NCBI GenBank assembly: GCA_013365325.1
Contig: JABVXV010000133.1
Coordinates: 62,001 to 126,000 of the forward strand
DNA: 64,000 nt
Reading direction: 5' to 3'
DNA from: Dipetalonema caudispina
Taxonomy: Eukaryota > Nematoda > Chromadorea > Rhabditida > Onchocercidae
Below the pieces are notes generated by a model. The model was not told the DNA's origin. It worked only from the letters and a program-made list of their open reading frames with translations, and ran no database searches. Of the stretch, positions 1-10,777 are shown piece by piece (within the stretch, counting starts at the first letter, position 1; every line of letters begins with the position of its first letter). Both the position numbers and the translations under genes were made by a program.

Positions 1-2102
1 GATTGGGAGAAGGATGTTGTATCAATATGTTTAAGTGACGTAAGTGAGGAGAAAGAGAGGTGAAGTACGTGTGATATATGAGAGTTGCATGACTTGTATG
101 ATGAGAAGCAGTGGTAGAGAGATGAAAATGAGACATTCAGTAATGGTAAGTAATGGAAGTTAATTATGGATGAGAATAGAGAAAGATGACGGAAGTTACT
201 GAAGGACAGAAATAAGTTGTGCAACGTTTGGTCATATGAATTACCGAGGTTTTCATGACTTTCAAGATTATTTATTGGTCTCGATTGATAGGTACCGAAG
301 GCATTTTCCTGATGAATCAATATTTATGACAGATCCTAGTACATTTCCATGAAAAGAAAAGTGAAGTTGGACCATTTTGAAGGGAAAAACAGGAGTACTG
401 ATGAATTCTACTTACGCGTCACTATCATGTTATACGTATGGTGTATGACCTGATCGTGAGAATGTTGAGGAATTCAGATGGTGACCTCTAAGTATTTACT
501 GTAAGATCACTCGTAATATGAAAACCTCGAATTAAGACTGTATATTTCAAACTTTTGTTCCTTAAGATCTGATATCTAATGCACATCAGTGCTACTTATC
601 ATTGTTTTTCGATATTTCTCTTGTAGTTAAGTTCTAATCCTTAAACTACGTTCGGATTGTAAAAAAAGTGGGCCCTAATAGCTTTCTTTTAGCACAACTA
701 TAATATACGGCGTTATGATTCATGTCAAAGTGAGTCTCTACGGCCATCGTAATTGTTCATCAAGTATGATGGGTGGGGAGGTTTGCTTTGTGATTTTCTA
801 GAATAAAATGATTGATTATATTATTTATTTCTTAGTTTTGAGTGATGTGCCTGAATAGAGTTTTGTTTTCTAATTTTCACTGCTGGGAATGTACAATTTA
901 AATGTGAAGGTAAGTTATTTTTGCAAATGTGTTAGCTGCAACCGCTAAATTAACATATCGGTAGTATCAAAAAGTCAACAGCGCAGTTTAGGGAGTGTGA
1001 AAAGACAGAGTGATAGATAGATATAATCTGTGATGTTTACCCATGACTGATTTTTCCTACTAACTTTATTGTCCTGCTAAATCTTGTTTTATGATTTACC
1101 ACTCCAGAAGTTTTCTGGGTTATTTTGAAACTCGAGATGGGTGTTTATATCCGGTGATACTGTAGCTTTTTTTTAGAATTATTTAGGTGTTACAGGTGAT
1201 ATTATAATATACGGATCACCTGTGTTGATTGCTGGTGTTGTCGCCAATCAATTTATCAATAGTCAATTATTTGGAGTGCAAAATTGGACCTTAGCCAACT
1301 TCTCTGATGTATTTTTGTTGCTAATTTGCAATTTTCTTTTTGGAATTCGCAACAATTTAACCATAACGACAGTTTGGATTTTTATACACATTATCAAGCA
1401 ATCTATTGTTCGGATCGATAGATTATAAGGTAGTGCAATTATTTTTCTTTTGCGGAGTAAAAATAGAATATTTCAGAATTCTTTTCTTATTTGGGACTAC
1501 CTTGTTATGAAATGGTAATGGCGGTAAGCTCCGATGCACAATCTGAGATAAAGGAACCAGGGAGGGTATGTGTCAGACATGGAGAAGGGAGAGGGAGTAT
1601 AAGAATTATTATCCATTAAATCCAAGTAAAATTTTTGATGGTTCTTTCAACATATTCTGATCGGCTTAGGTTGCATTCATATTGTTATCAGTAGGTAAAT
1701 TGGAGCAAATGGTGTGCGGTGATATAGTAATGGTATCGTAATATTGTAGTGTAAAATTATGCAGACTCTCTGTTGTATTGGTGTTGATTTTCACTGTTTC
1801 CTCCGAATTCTAGGTTCGATAGTCCCCGCATTTACGCTCGTATTCATTTTCGGCACTTTGTTTCTTTTCCTGAGTCATGACTTTTATGTCGTTAAAATTG
1901 GCAGATGTCTTCGATAGCGCTGCCTGATAACAAAAACATAACTGAAGAATGAAATAACGGAAATTTGGAAAGAATGATCTGAGAAAGTTTGTGCGTGTGT
2001 GCATATATGTGTATGTTTGTGTAGGTGTTCTTGTTATGAACACCCGGGCGTAAATCTATTTTAGATAGTAATTTAGATAATATCATTTCATGAAATTTAC
2101 AG
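1..2102. other. Intergenic / upstream of CDV3-like gene
   Basis: No exon could be supported here. The first 220 bases are purine-rich on the plus strand, and 1990-2035 is TG-rich. The region probably holds the promoter and outron of the gene starting at 2103. Short open frames (for example 1222-1428) show no recognisable protein features. Confidence 0.6.
2096..2102 (+). promoter_or_regulatory. Probable trans-splice acceptor abutting the CDV3-like start codon
   Basis: The acceptor-like TTTACAG ends at the base before the ATG at 2103. In nematodes, an AG directly before the initiator is typical of spliced-leader addition. A cis-intron joining a 5' UTR exon is the alternative. Confidence 0.5.
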
Positions 2103-4060
2103 ATGGGTGACGATCTATTACAATTTTTTGCCAAGAAATCTGCTAAAGTGAAAGATAAGAAGAAAAAAGTAAGACTGAGTGTCGATGAGGTTGGTCAGGT
2201 GCTGGAAAGAAAAGCGAAACGGCAGGTTAGTTATTAGATTATCGGTTTTGTTGCACACATTAAAGCGCTATTAAGCATAGATTATGAGAGTTTTCCTTAT
2301 ATTTTAATGCAGATACAGAGGGTAAGAAAGGTAAAGGGGTTCTCTTATTATGCAAGAAATTTGTTTCCTGGAAGTAGCAAGCAGCAGGCGCGGAAAGTAA
2401 AAGAGATATTACTAATAGTATTTTGTGTCGGTTAGCCATCAATTGTACACAGTGTAATCATATTTATTAGGAAGAACGCGATCGTGAAGATGAGGAAGAA
2501 GAACGACGTGCCCAAGATGATGCTGCTTTTTTTGATAAACGTCCAGAAGATTCCGAATGGCTTGAATATAAAGATACAAATAAGTTCGTTCCTTCGTATT
2601 TTGATGTTTTAATCATTTGAGTTTGGGCAATGTAATGCAAGTGTGAAATAACAGATTTGGATTGGAATGAACCTATCTTTTATTATTTTTCGCTTTCGTT
2701 AATCCATCGTTTGTGTTTTTTTTTTTTTTTTTTTGGAGGGATATTTGAATTATTTTTGTCTTGCAGTTTGTGGGAGTTATTTAAATTTATTTTTGTGTAT
2801 ATTGATAATGTAAGGAGAAAATGCTTTCCACGGACAACAATTTATTCATTCTCTTCTTTGTTTACTTTTTGTAGGGAAATTGCTCTTGAGGAATTAGGAA
2901 TTCGTGATATGAATTTAACTGAGCAGACTGAAGAAGCTCTGGAAGACGAAAAAGCTGCTATAAATGAAACCCCGAAAACGTGGAGCACTGCGGAGGTTTG
3001 TCGGTTTTCGAATAGTAGTTTTCGGATTTTCTTTTTTTTTTTCAAGTTTGACAGAAAAGCTTAATTAGGGATTTCTCCGTTTTGCTGTTAGTGAAGCGTT
3101 ATATTACTTATCTCTGACAATGACGTAAGCGTATCAACTTTTATTGAAAATTATATATATATATATATGGGTAATTTAACATCAGTAATCGAAAAAAAAA
3201 GAATAGCTATGTGATTTGAATATATAATAAACAGTGCTAGCTCTGCTTTGATAATTGTTATGGTAATTCTTTGAGACTTGTTAATCTACTTACCTTGAAA
3301 AATTGTAGTGAATATGCTGTATTGAAGTGAAATTATGTTTAATTGTAAAAATCGTTCATGCTGTTTTTGCAGAAAAAGGAATCTGACGAAATTATTCTAC
3401 CGGTGCCTAAAAAACAAACAACTGGTGTTTGGAAGCCTCGTTGTTTAATGCAAAATGTTGCCAGAGCGGGCGCAGTGCCGAATATTAATGACCAAGACTT
3501 ATTCCCAACTTTTGAAGCTGCGGAGAAAATTGAAAAACTAAAGAAAGATGATGAAAAGAAGAGGTTATTTTGTGCTAGAATTTTTTACTTTTTTTTTAAA
3601 TTAAATTTTGAATGGCTGGGAAGGGTCTTTTGGGAGATATATTTGCTTCTGGACTCACTTTCCTGGAAATTAGGAATGCATTTTTTTTAAATCTAATTTC
3701 AGACGAAATGATGGTTTTACAACAGTCACATGTGATAGGGATTCATCAGGCGCTTGGATGAATAGAGGAACTTCCAGCAATACTTGGCAGCGTGCTGGTG
3801 GTGGTAGTGGTGTGTCATCATCGAATGCTGATCGCACCGCTTTGCTTTCAACTGTTCGACAAGTGAGTGACTGTTTATTATTTTTAATTCTCCCCTTCAA
3901 AATATAAAAGTGCAAATAGTACCAGAGTTTCCAGGTAACATCAAGTGGAGTACCAAATCCAGTACCGCCGTCACAACCACTTCAAACGAAGAATCCGAAT
4001 GCTTACGTTCCTCCATCGCGACGTCGCGCTCAGGCGAATGTTACCAAAGAAATGTCATGA
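2103..4060 (+). CDS. CDV3 homolog (carnitine deficiency-associated protein family)
   Basis: Six exons join in phase: 2103-2225, 2471-2583, 2875-2995, 3373-3563, 3703-3862 and 3935-4060, giving 277 residues. The protein opens with MGDDLLQFFAKKSAKVKDKK, followed by a charged Glu/Arg-rich stretch. The centre contains GVWKPR, and a Gly/Ser-rich stretch leads to the C-terminal NAYVPPSRRRAQ. This is the layout of the CDV3 family (human CDV3 is about 258 residues), a soluble, largely disordered cytoplasmic protein of poorly defined role. Every exon boundary has GT/AG and keeps phase. The start is set by the family N-terminus and by an acceptor directly before the ATG. The next gene on this strand starts 1.7 kb downstream, so there is no operon spacing. 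Family recognition is by pattern, not by search. Confidence 0.92.
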
Positions 4061-5766
4061 AAACAAACGTTATTAGAAGTGGATAATTTTGTTGATCATT
4101 AACTTTTCCTTAACTGTTTTTTTCTGCATTAGTAACAAGGGACTGTTTTTTAATTTCGAAAGTTATGAAGAATTCTGAATAGAGCCGAAATCGTGAAAAC
4201 GTATAAATTGTCTTTGGAATCAAAGTTGTATGAAATTGGTTAGCCAAATTTATGATCTTGTTGGATTTGCTGCAGAGAAATGTTGATTTAATGGATAATT
4301 TTCGCAGTTGGCTTTTTCTAAACTATTTATAGTGATTTCTATGGACCCATATATTTATTGGTGTTTACTCCATCCTTTTCTGTTCAAAACACCATTAGCA
4401 ATTGTGCTCTTTTCTTTGTTACGAGGTATTTGTGCATTGTTTTTTCTTGTGCTTATATGACAAGCTTCACTGTACTTTGTGTGAACAGCTAGCATTAGTT
4501 TTAATACGTCTCGTGTTTCCATTGAGTTTTAATCGTACCTTTTCTACATAAAGTTTACATATTTTAAATGATTGAATTTTTCAAAGATTTAGCCTTCTAT
4601 TCTGATAAATTTCTTGTTTTTTGAATTTTTTCTCCTTTATTCCGTGTTTCAATTCCCCCGGATTTTTTTAATAGATATTATGATTCAAATATTAGCTTGT
4701 ATCAATGATTGCCTGATTGTTCAATGTAGCTAATATTTTGGTAGTGGTTGTGGTGTTGGTGATGTTAGTGGCATGTTGAACGTACTATAGCGCATCAGAA
4801 TACTATGCACTTAGGTTCTATCGTTGTTTTGTAGTAGAAGTGTGAGTGTTCCCAAGTTTTGTATCATTTAAGTGAGATTTAAGAAAATTGAAGGGGTACC
4901 TCGAGCTTCTTCGTAGTAAACACGTAATGGACGACTATTCTAATAGTTTATTCTTCGTTACAAAATTTGACTAAGAGTTTTTTTTTCTTGCAGTAATATT
5001 CATTCGTGTTGGATATTTCTTTCGAGGGAGTGAAATGAGGATTTGTCATATTGTTGCACATTTTACTGATTTTGTTCTTTTGCCTTTTCGCAAGTGATCG
5101 TTTTATCTTGATTGAAGTAGAATTTACATATACGTTAATTACGTAAAGTAGAAGATCTTATTGTTATCTACTGTACTTTGTTGGGTGATTGGTTTTATTG
5201 CTGGCTGGGTTTTTCTGCAAAATGATATTTCAGTTGTGTTGGTATTCATCTGCATTACAGGGATATATCGAAGTCGAGGATCATAATTTTTTTTTTTTTT
5301 TTTCGCATGCATTAAAGGTCATTATAGCGATGATATTGCAGCTTTAGTGAAGTGATCGAAGCTTAGGATGAAATTTAGGAATGCCTGGGTTAAATTCTTG
5401 AGATGTTTTTGAGGAAATCAAATTTCGTATATAGGGACGAATGGAGAGGGAGTGTTTCATTAAATGATGCAATGTATTTTTGATATGTTCAAAATGTTGA
5501 TATGATGGGTTTCATTTGAGATAGATATAGAATATTATGTTGTTGGAATCGATATAATCTCATGGTAACTCTTATAGCCAACTTTTTTCGTTTATTAAAG
5601 ATAACTCTAGTTCTGACTACTGTAAAGAACAATCTGGGGACAGGAAAAGCCTGTGTCGGTTAGTGTTGGCAGTCTTCCCGGTCTCCTACAATAATTACTG
5701 TCGATTTGTGCAGAATAGCTTCGCAACATGATGATGTACCTCTCATATCACTAATTGCGTAAGGGA
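4061..5766. other. 3' flank of CDV3-like gene and spacer
   Basis: AT-rich, T-rich plus strand with T-tracts near 4981 and 5288. It probably holds the 3' UTR of the upstream gene and the 5' leader of the uS10m gene. An acceptor-like TTGTGCAG ends at 5713, upstream of the uS10m start. No exon was supported. Confidence 0.55.
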
Positions 5767-6901
5767 ATGTTTGGGCGCGTATCTATCGTTTTTCGAGGTT
5801 ACTCTGGTATACATTGTTCACCTTTTGGTATTGCATCAGCTCGACCTTGCTCACGTGTAGCTTCACCACTAACGTGAGTTCCGTTTACTTGTATCATGGT
5901 GAATTTCGTCGACTGTAGTGAGCTTTTACGGTCCACTTGTCGTGATTTCTTGTGGTACCATAATTGGTAATTTTCGAAGGAAGGGGGATTGCAAGTGATA
6001 AACATTTGTTTAGATGGGTAGATTTCGAAAGGTATGAAAACTGTACGATTATATCTATTTTTATTTTTTAGCTGTACGTGGAATAGTACTACATGCTTAA
6101 GACTGTAAAATGAATGATCGACTACATTTCGAAGCATGCTTCTCTGTCATCACTTTTCTGTAATCCTAAATTTTTAGGTATTTAAATTTCAGGCCATCTT
6201 TTAAGGAAGATTCGACCGTCGAATTTGACCGATTATTTCCGCGTATTCAGTTGGAATATAGAGGGCATGATAAGGCGGTGTTGAAATCGTATACCACATT
6301 TTTGAAGGTAAAATTATTTTAAAATGAGCTATTTCAACTGCACTGTTCAGGTATATAAATGACTAGTCAGTAAAGGTCATAAATTTTTTGATACACGATA
6401 TTAGATGTTTGTTTTAACAACAGTTTTATAAAAATGCTTTTTCAGGCCGTTTGTAACCACTTGGGACTTGAGGTAGTTTCTGTTAAAGTGTTTCCTTATG
6501 TATGGTGGATCCAAAATGCTCTGAGAGCTAAATTTGCAAAAAAGAAGAATCAACTTCATTACGAGACAAGAACACACATTCGTCAATTTACAATCCGACA
6601 TGTTACGGGTAGTACAGCGAGTACATTCCTGGAATATATTCAGCGAAACATACCGGAAGGAGTTGCAATGAAAGTTACTTATGATGAAATCTCGGTGTTG
6701 CCGGAAATTATTCAAAATAAAATGAAATTAATGCAATTAAATGATGAAAATGCTCCGACAACAACTCCAACTATGACCGATGAGAAGAAAAATATCGTTA
6801 AAATGTTGATTAGCGAGGGAAACAAGCATAAAGCATCAACTTCCGCTGAGAAGCGCTCGTCATCGAATAATGTTTCAGATTCTTCCGCAAAATCTGAGTG
6901 A
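5767..6901 (+). CDS. mrps-10: Mitochondrial small ribosomal subunit protein uS10m (MRPS10)
   Basis: Three exons join in phase: 5767-5873, 6193-6307 and 6446-6901, giving 225 residues. The protein is a component of the mitochondrial 28S subunit. The first 36 residues begin MFGRVSIVFRGYSGIHC and are basic and low in acidic residues, fitting a mitochondrial presequence. The uS10 fold follows: YRGHDKAVLKSYTTFLK, then a core with the conserved ETRTHIRQF and IQRNIPEGVAMKV segments. The C-terminal 50 or so residues are a low-complexity Thr/Ser/Lys tail beyond the ribosomal domain. The start was chosen because it gives a presequence in phase with the domain; it is the least certain part of the model. 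A poly(A) signal follows at 7092. Confidence 0.94.
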
Positions 6902-8000
6902 TAGCCATCATATCTTCTGGAAATTGATAGCCATGCTTTCTTGAAGGAAAAAAGTAGATATTTTGACTAATTGCTGCAACATTCTTCTGGATTTTGCTTT
7001 ATCGAGAGGGTGAGCAGGAGTCAACCCTTGGCACAGTTAAAAATTTTTATTAATAGATTTGGTCCTGCAAAAACAATCTTTTAATTAAGAAAATAAAAAA
7101 AAACTAGTTCTAGGATTTTAGAAAACTTAATATCCAGCGACTGTTATAATATACTTCCAACTTTTCAAAATTCAAGAAATGTATGGGAATTTAACTGTAT
7201 TGTTTTATCTTTGGAATTATTTTCCGCTTGTTTGTGTGGCTGTGGTTTTCCACGCTGTTAGTACTATTACTTGATGTTTAACTTATCTGTATAACAGTCT
7301 TTACACGTAATACGTAATTTTGATGTAGGAAATACGATGTTTACAGTAAATTTGTTTCATGCCTTTTTAACTGTCCATTATTTCAGTTTAAGCATATACA
7401 TATATTTGTAAAATTTATTACAGTGACACTATACACAGCTCATAAATCGTCCAAACATTCGCAATTTTCCCTGAAAAAGGATTTCATTAATATTAAAATA
7501 CGCCACTCAAATCAAATACTAAACAAGGCTGATTCAAATTTAAATTGTAACTTAACATTTTAGCTTGGTCAAAAGTACATTATTAATTTTTGGACATTAA
7601 GCGTAAAGCCTGGGAAATGATAGAAATTTCAGTCTGGGTATTTAAACTTCGGAGTTGATTAACAATTAATACTAAAGAATTTAGGGGTACTTGGACCCTT
7701 TTGAGTTCCTTTTTTCTTTTCATCATTTCTAATAATTGCATGAAGTAATGTTTGTCACAGGTAATTATAAATTATACACTTTCTAGTTCTCAAGTTTCAA
7801 TCATTTCTTACATTGAATTAATACTAATTTCGAAGGGTATTTACATAAAGACTTTCTTCGAATATATCGCAGGACAGATAGCGTTGGTTGGTTTTGGAAT
7901 AGTTCCATTCATATTCGTCTAATGTATGAAAATTTTGCTGATTCTCGTTCGTCAAAATTTTTTCGTCGATGAATTCGAATCTCCAAAAAAAAGTTTTGGC
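6902..8000. other. Convergent 3' intergenic region
   Basis: The plus-strand mrps-10 gene and the minus-strand GGACT-like gene converge here. The region is AT-rich and holds only 3' UTR sequence and the poly(A) signal noted at 7092. No exon was seen. Confidence 0.55.
7092..7097 (+). terminator. Poly(A) signal AATAAA downstream of mrps-10
   Basis: Canonical hexamer about 190 bases after the stop codon of the uS10m gene, followed by an A-rich run. Confidence 0.5.
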
Positions 8001-8867
8001 TTAAGTTTCGTGAACTCGAAACCTTTTAATGTATGGCCGATTGTGTGGTCCATTGGAGTTGTATGTTTCCAAGTAATTACTAGAGCTTTGAAGTAAATTT
8101 GGCGTCCATTTGGGTAGCATATATATCCATGCTGTTACGATGGTACCATTATGATCCATCTCAACCTGTATCATTTATTTGTTTTCCATGAGAATTGTTA
8201 CAAATGAGAAAATATTGGAAAGATACGTTAATTTGGATGGAGATGGAAACCTCTTCGGATTGTCTCTGATAGAAAGTTGGATGCCCTTCGAATTCATCAA
8301 GTACCTCCAATTTTTGCTCATCAACTTCATACAATTCACCATTTATACGCTGCAATACATCTCTTTTTGCAGCTTACATTAGACAATCAGTCATGGAACT
8401 GGGACTTCAGATAAACCTAATTATTGACAGACGTGGTACCTAAGATGAACCTAGGAAGGTGAAAATCATCTATTTTTATCTTGTGGTTAGATCATACCAT
8501 ATAATGCCTTTTATGCTGTTGAATTCCAAGAATTTAATCTATTAATATCTAATTCATTTCCATCTTTAGCTAATTTTCTTTCCCGAAAATTGATCTTGTT
8601 AAATTCAGTTTTCTTTTTTCAGGGAACAATGATCCAGTGAGTGGAACTTACATTCCCAATTCCAGGTTTGTTCAAACAAAATGGTATATTATATTCAGAA
8701 GCGATAATCAGAGGATATGCATTGATAGTTTTACCGGTTCCTACGAATTTTTGCATTCCGGTTACCAAATTTGTCATAACTGATGCATTTGGCTCGCCAC
8801 GTTTTAGCGTTCCATAAACAAACACCAAGGTCATCCGAGCTATTTTTGCTTTTGTAGTATTTGACAT
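8001..8867 (-). CDS. Gamma-glutamylaminecyclotransferase-like (GGACT / AIG2-like)
   Basis: Three exons on the minus strand, 8652-8867, 8251-8349 and 8001-8165, all in phase 0, give 159 residues. The family has the gamma-glutamylcyclotransferase fold and releases 5-oxoproline from gamma-glutamyl amines such as those from transglutaminase crosslinks. The fold's signature loop YGTLKRGEPN is at residues 18-27. The catalytic glutamate is expected in LDEFEGHP at about residue 93, matching the DFE motif of human GGACT. The C-terminal NRPYIKRFR resembles the HGxRY-like tail of that enzyme. Length is close to the human protein (about 150 residues). On the minus strand the ATG lies directly after TTTAG, fitting trans-splicing. 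Cytosolic: no signal peptide is visible. Confidence 0.91.
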
Positions 8868-8874
8868 CTAAATT
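8868..8874 (-). promoter_or_regulatory. Probable trans-splice acceptor abutting the GGACT-like start codon
   Basis: Read on the minus strand, an A/T-rich run ending AATTTAG directly precedes the ATG at 8867, the same arrangement as at 2103. Confidence 0.45.
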
Positions 8875-10765
8875 TTGAAGTAATGAAATAGTTCCGAAGT
8901 ATTTCTTTTTTTTAATGGTTGAACAAGAAGAGCTTTAACTTGGAAAATTACCACTAGTAACTCTTGAAATGATATGAATGAAATAAATGTGAGAGGAAAA
9001 TAAAACGACTGCATACCTAATATAGAGTTCTATCTCTCCCTCTTTCTGTCCCTTTTTCTCCTTTTCTTTCTCGGACGAGAAATTATTTCAGAAATTGAAA
9101 TCCCGTAACCAACCAATCTTCCTTAGTACCATTTAAAAATACAATTAATATAAGACTGATTAAGAAATTCGGAAGTTAAAATTTCGAAACTGATTGGTAC
9201 TAAAAAAGAAATTCAGAAGTTTAAAATCGGAAATTTTTTGGTTACAAAAAATAAATTAACAAACAATAGCAGCAGTGTAATAATTTACATATCCCATGTA
9301 AAATATTACGATTACTCCATTACCAAATTCAACATGAGCCGTTGATCCAACCTTCGAGTATTCCATTAAAAAATTAAGTCTTCCAGTTCAACTGTTAAAT
9401 GATAATGAATATATACATACATTTCGCTATTATACAATGTATTAAAAACAACGTTAACAAGAGAGATTCAGGGAAACAGAGAAGAACAAAGAAAGAGGAT
9501 AGAATATGATGAGAAAGAGAGAGAGAGACAGAAACGATTCATATGTGTGGACATCTCTCTCTTTTTTCAGTATGTGTCCAGTATGGTCAGATGTTGGTCA
9601 TCACCTGTAATATTATTAGGGTCAGTTTTGGACTTTTTCCATTATTCTCCCGATATTTCTCATTTATTTCAAATCCCTGTTTTCTTATTATCATCTTTTC
9701 GCATACGATATTGATTTTTCTTAACGATTTTTTGTCGTGTTGTTTTTTTTTTTTGCATATGAAAAATTCTCTCTAAGAAATTATAAATCTGAAACTTTAT
9801 AAAAGATATTAGATTTATTGAACAAGCACAAAGTAGTGTAATTTTGATTATTGAATATATAAATTAAAATTAGTTATAAAGTAAATCAATATTAAAATTT
9901 GTTTGTAAGTAATATTTTAAGGATCATAAGATAGATTAAGCTTAAAGTGATTATCACCATAAATATAATGATTGATATGAATGTACGCTTCTAGATCAGT
10001 ATATCTGTTTAAAAATTGAGAAATGATTAGATTTTTTTTAACAAGTTTAATGGATAATCGAAATGTCAAAATTCTTCGGAGATTATTCACAATAATTGGT
10101 CAATTCAGTCAGATTTCATCAATGATTTTACTGACCATTTGTAATTCATCAAATAATGGAAATACCGGAATATTTCAGACGGTGTTGACTACCTAAACTA
10201 TGTTAAACATTGGTATAGTTATAAGCTTTTTGATGGAAATATCCGATAAGAACAGATTTATCCATTTAGTTAATCATTGTTTGTTTCTTTCGTTCTTTAA
10301 TTGAATTTCAATTAAAGCTTTTACATAGATTATTGTTATGTTTTTTCTTCTTTTTAATTTGTATGAAATAGTAATATGTATATAAGGAATATGAATTTTT
10401 ATTTCTGGTTTACGTGAAATAATTATATTATGTAAAGCTAAGAAACACGTATCCCTTTTTGTTTTAGTTTACTTTTTCTTCTTATTTCTCTTTTAGTTCG
10501 GAAATAATTATTTGTACATTAGGGGTATCTATAACTAACTATAGTGCAAATTAATTGTTTACCAATTGTTAAGTATAAAGTATATTCGTAAATTTTACAT
10601 GACTATTTATTGTAAATATTTTTGTTTCCGCATAATTTAATAGACCACTTGTTATCGAATATGTATGTGGAAAGACTAGTGGTCGGATTAAAATATCAAT
10701 GATTAGGAAATTAATAATTATTAATGATAAAATTATATAGTTATTTGATTTGATAGCGAAGTATT
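8875..10765. other. Divergent intergenic region
   Basis: Spacer between the divergent GGACT-like (-) and 343-residue protein (+) genes. It must hold both promoters or outrons. A GA-rich stretch lies at about 9460-9530. AT-rich otherwise; no exon supported. Confidence 0.5.
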
Positions 10766-10775
10766 TTATTTGCAG
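10766..10775 (+). promoter_or_regulatory. Probable trans-splice acceptor two bases before a start codon
   Basis: The strong acceptor TTATTTGCAG ends two bases before the ATG at 10778 and no upstream exon is visible, so spliced-leader addition is likely. Confidence 0.5.
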
Positions 10776-10777
10776 GT

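Noticed and set aside
1..329. Stop-free reading frame on the minus strand running off the left edge
   Set aside because: It has no Met and a Ser/Leu/His/Phe-rich composition explained by the purine-rich plus strand. No splice pattern or protein motif is visible.
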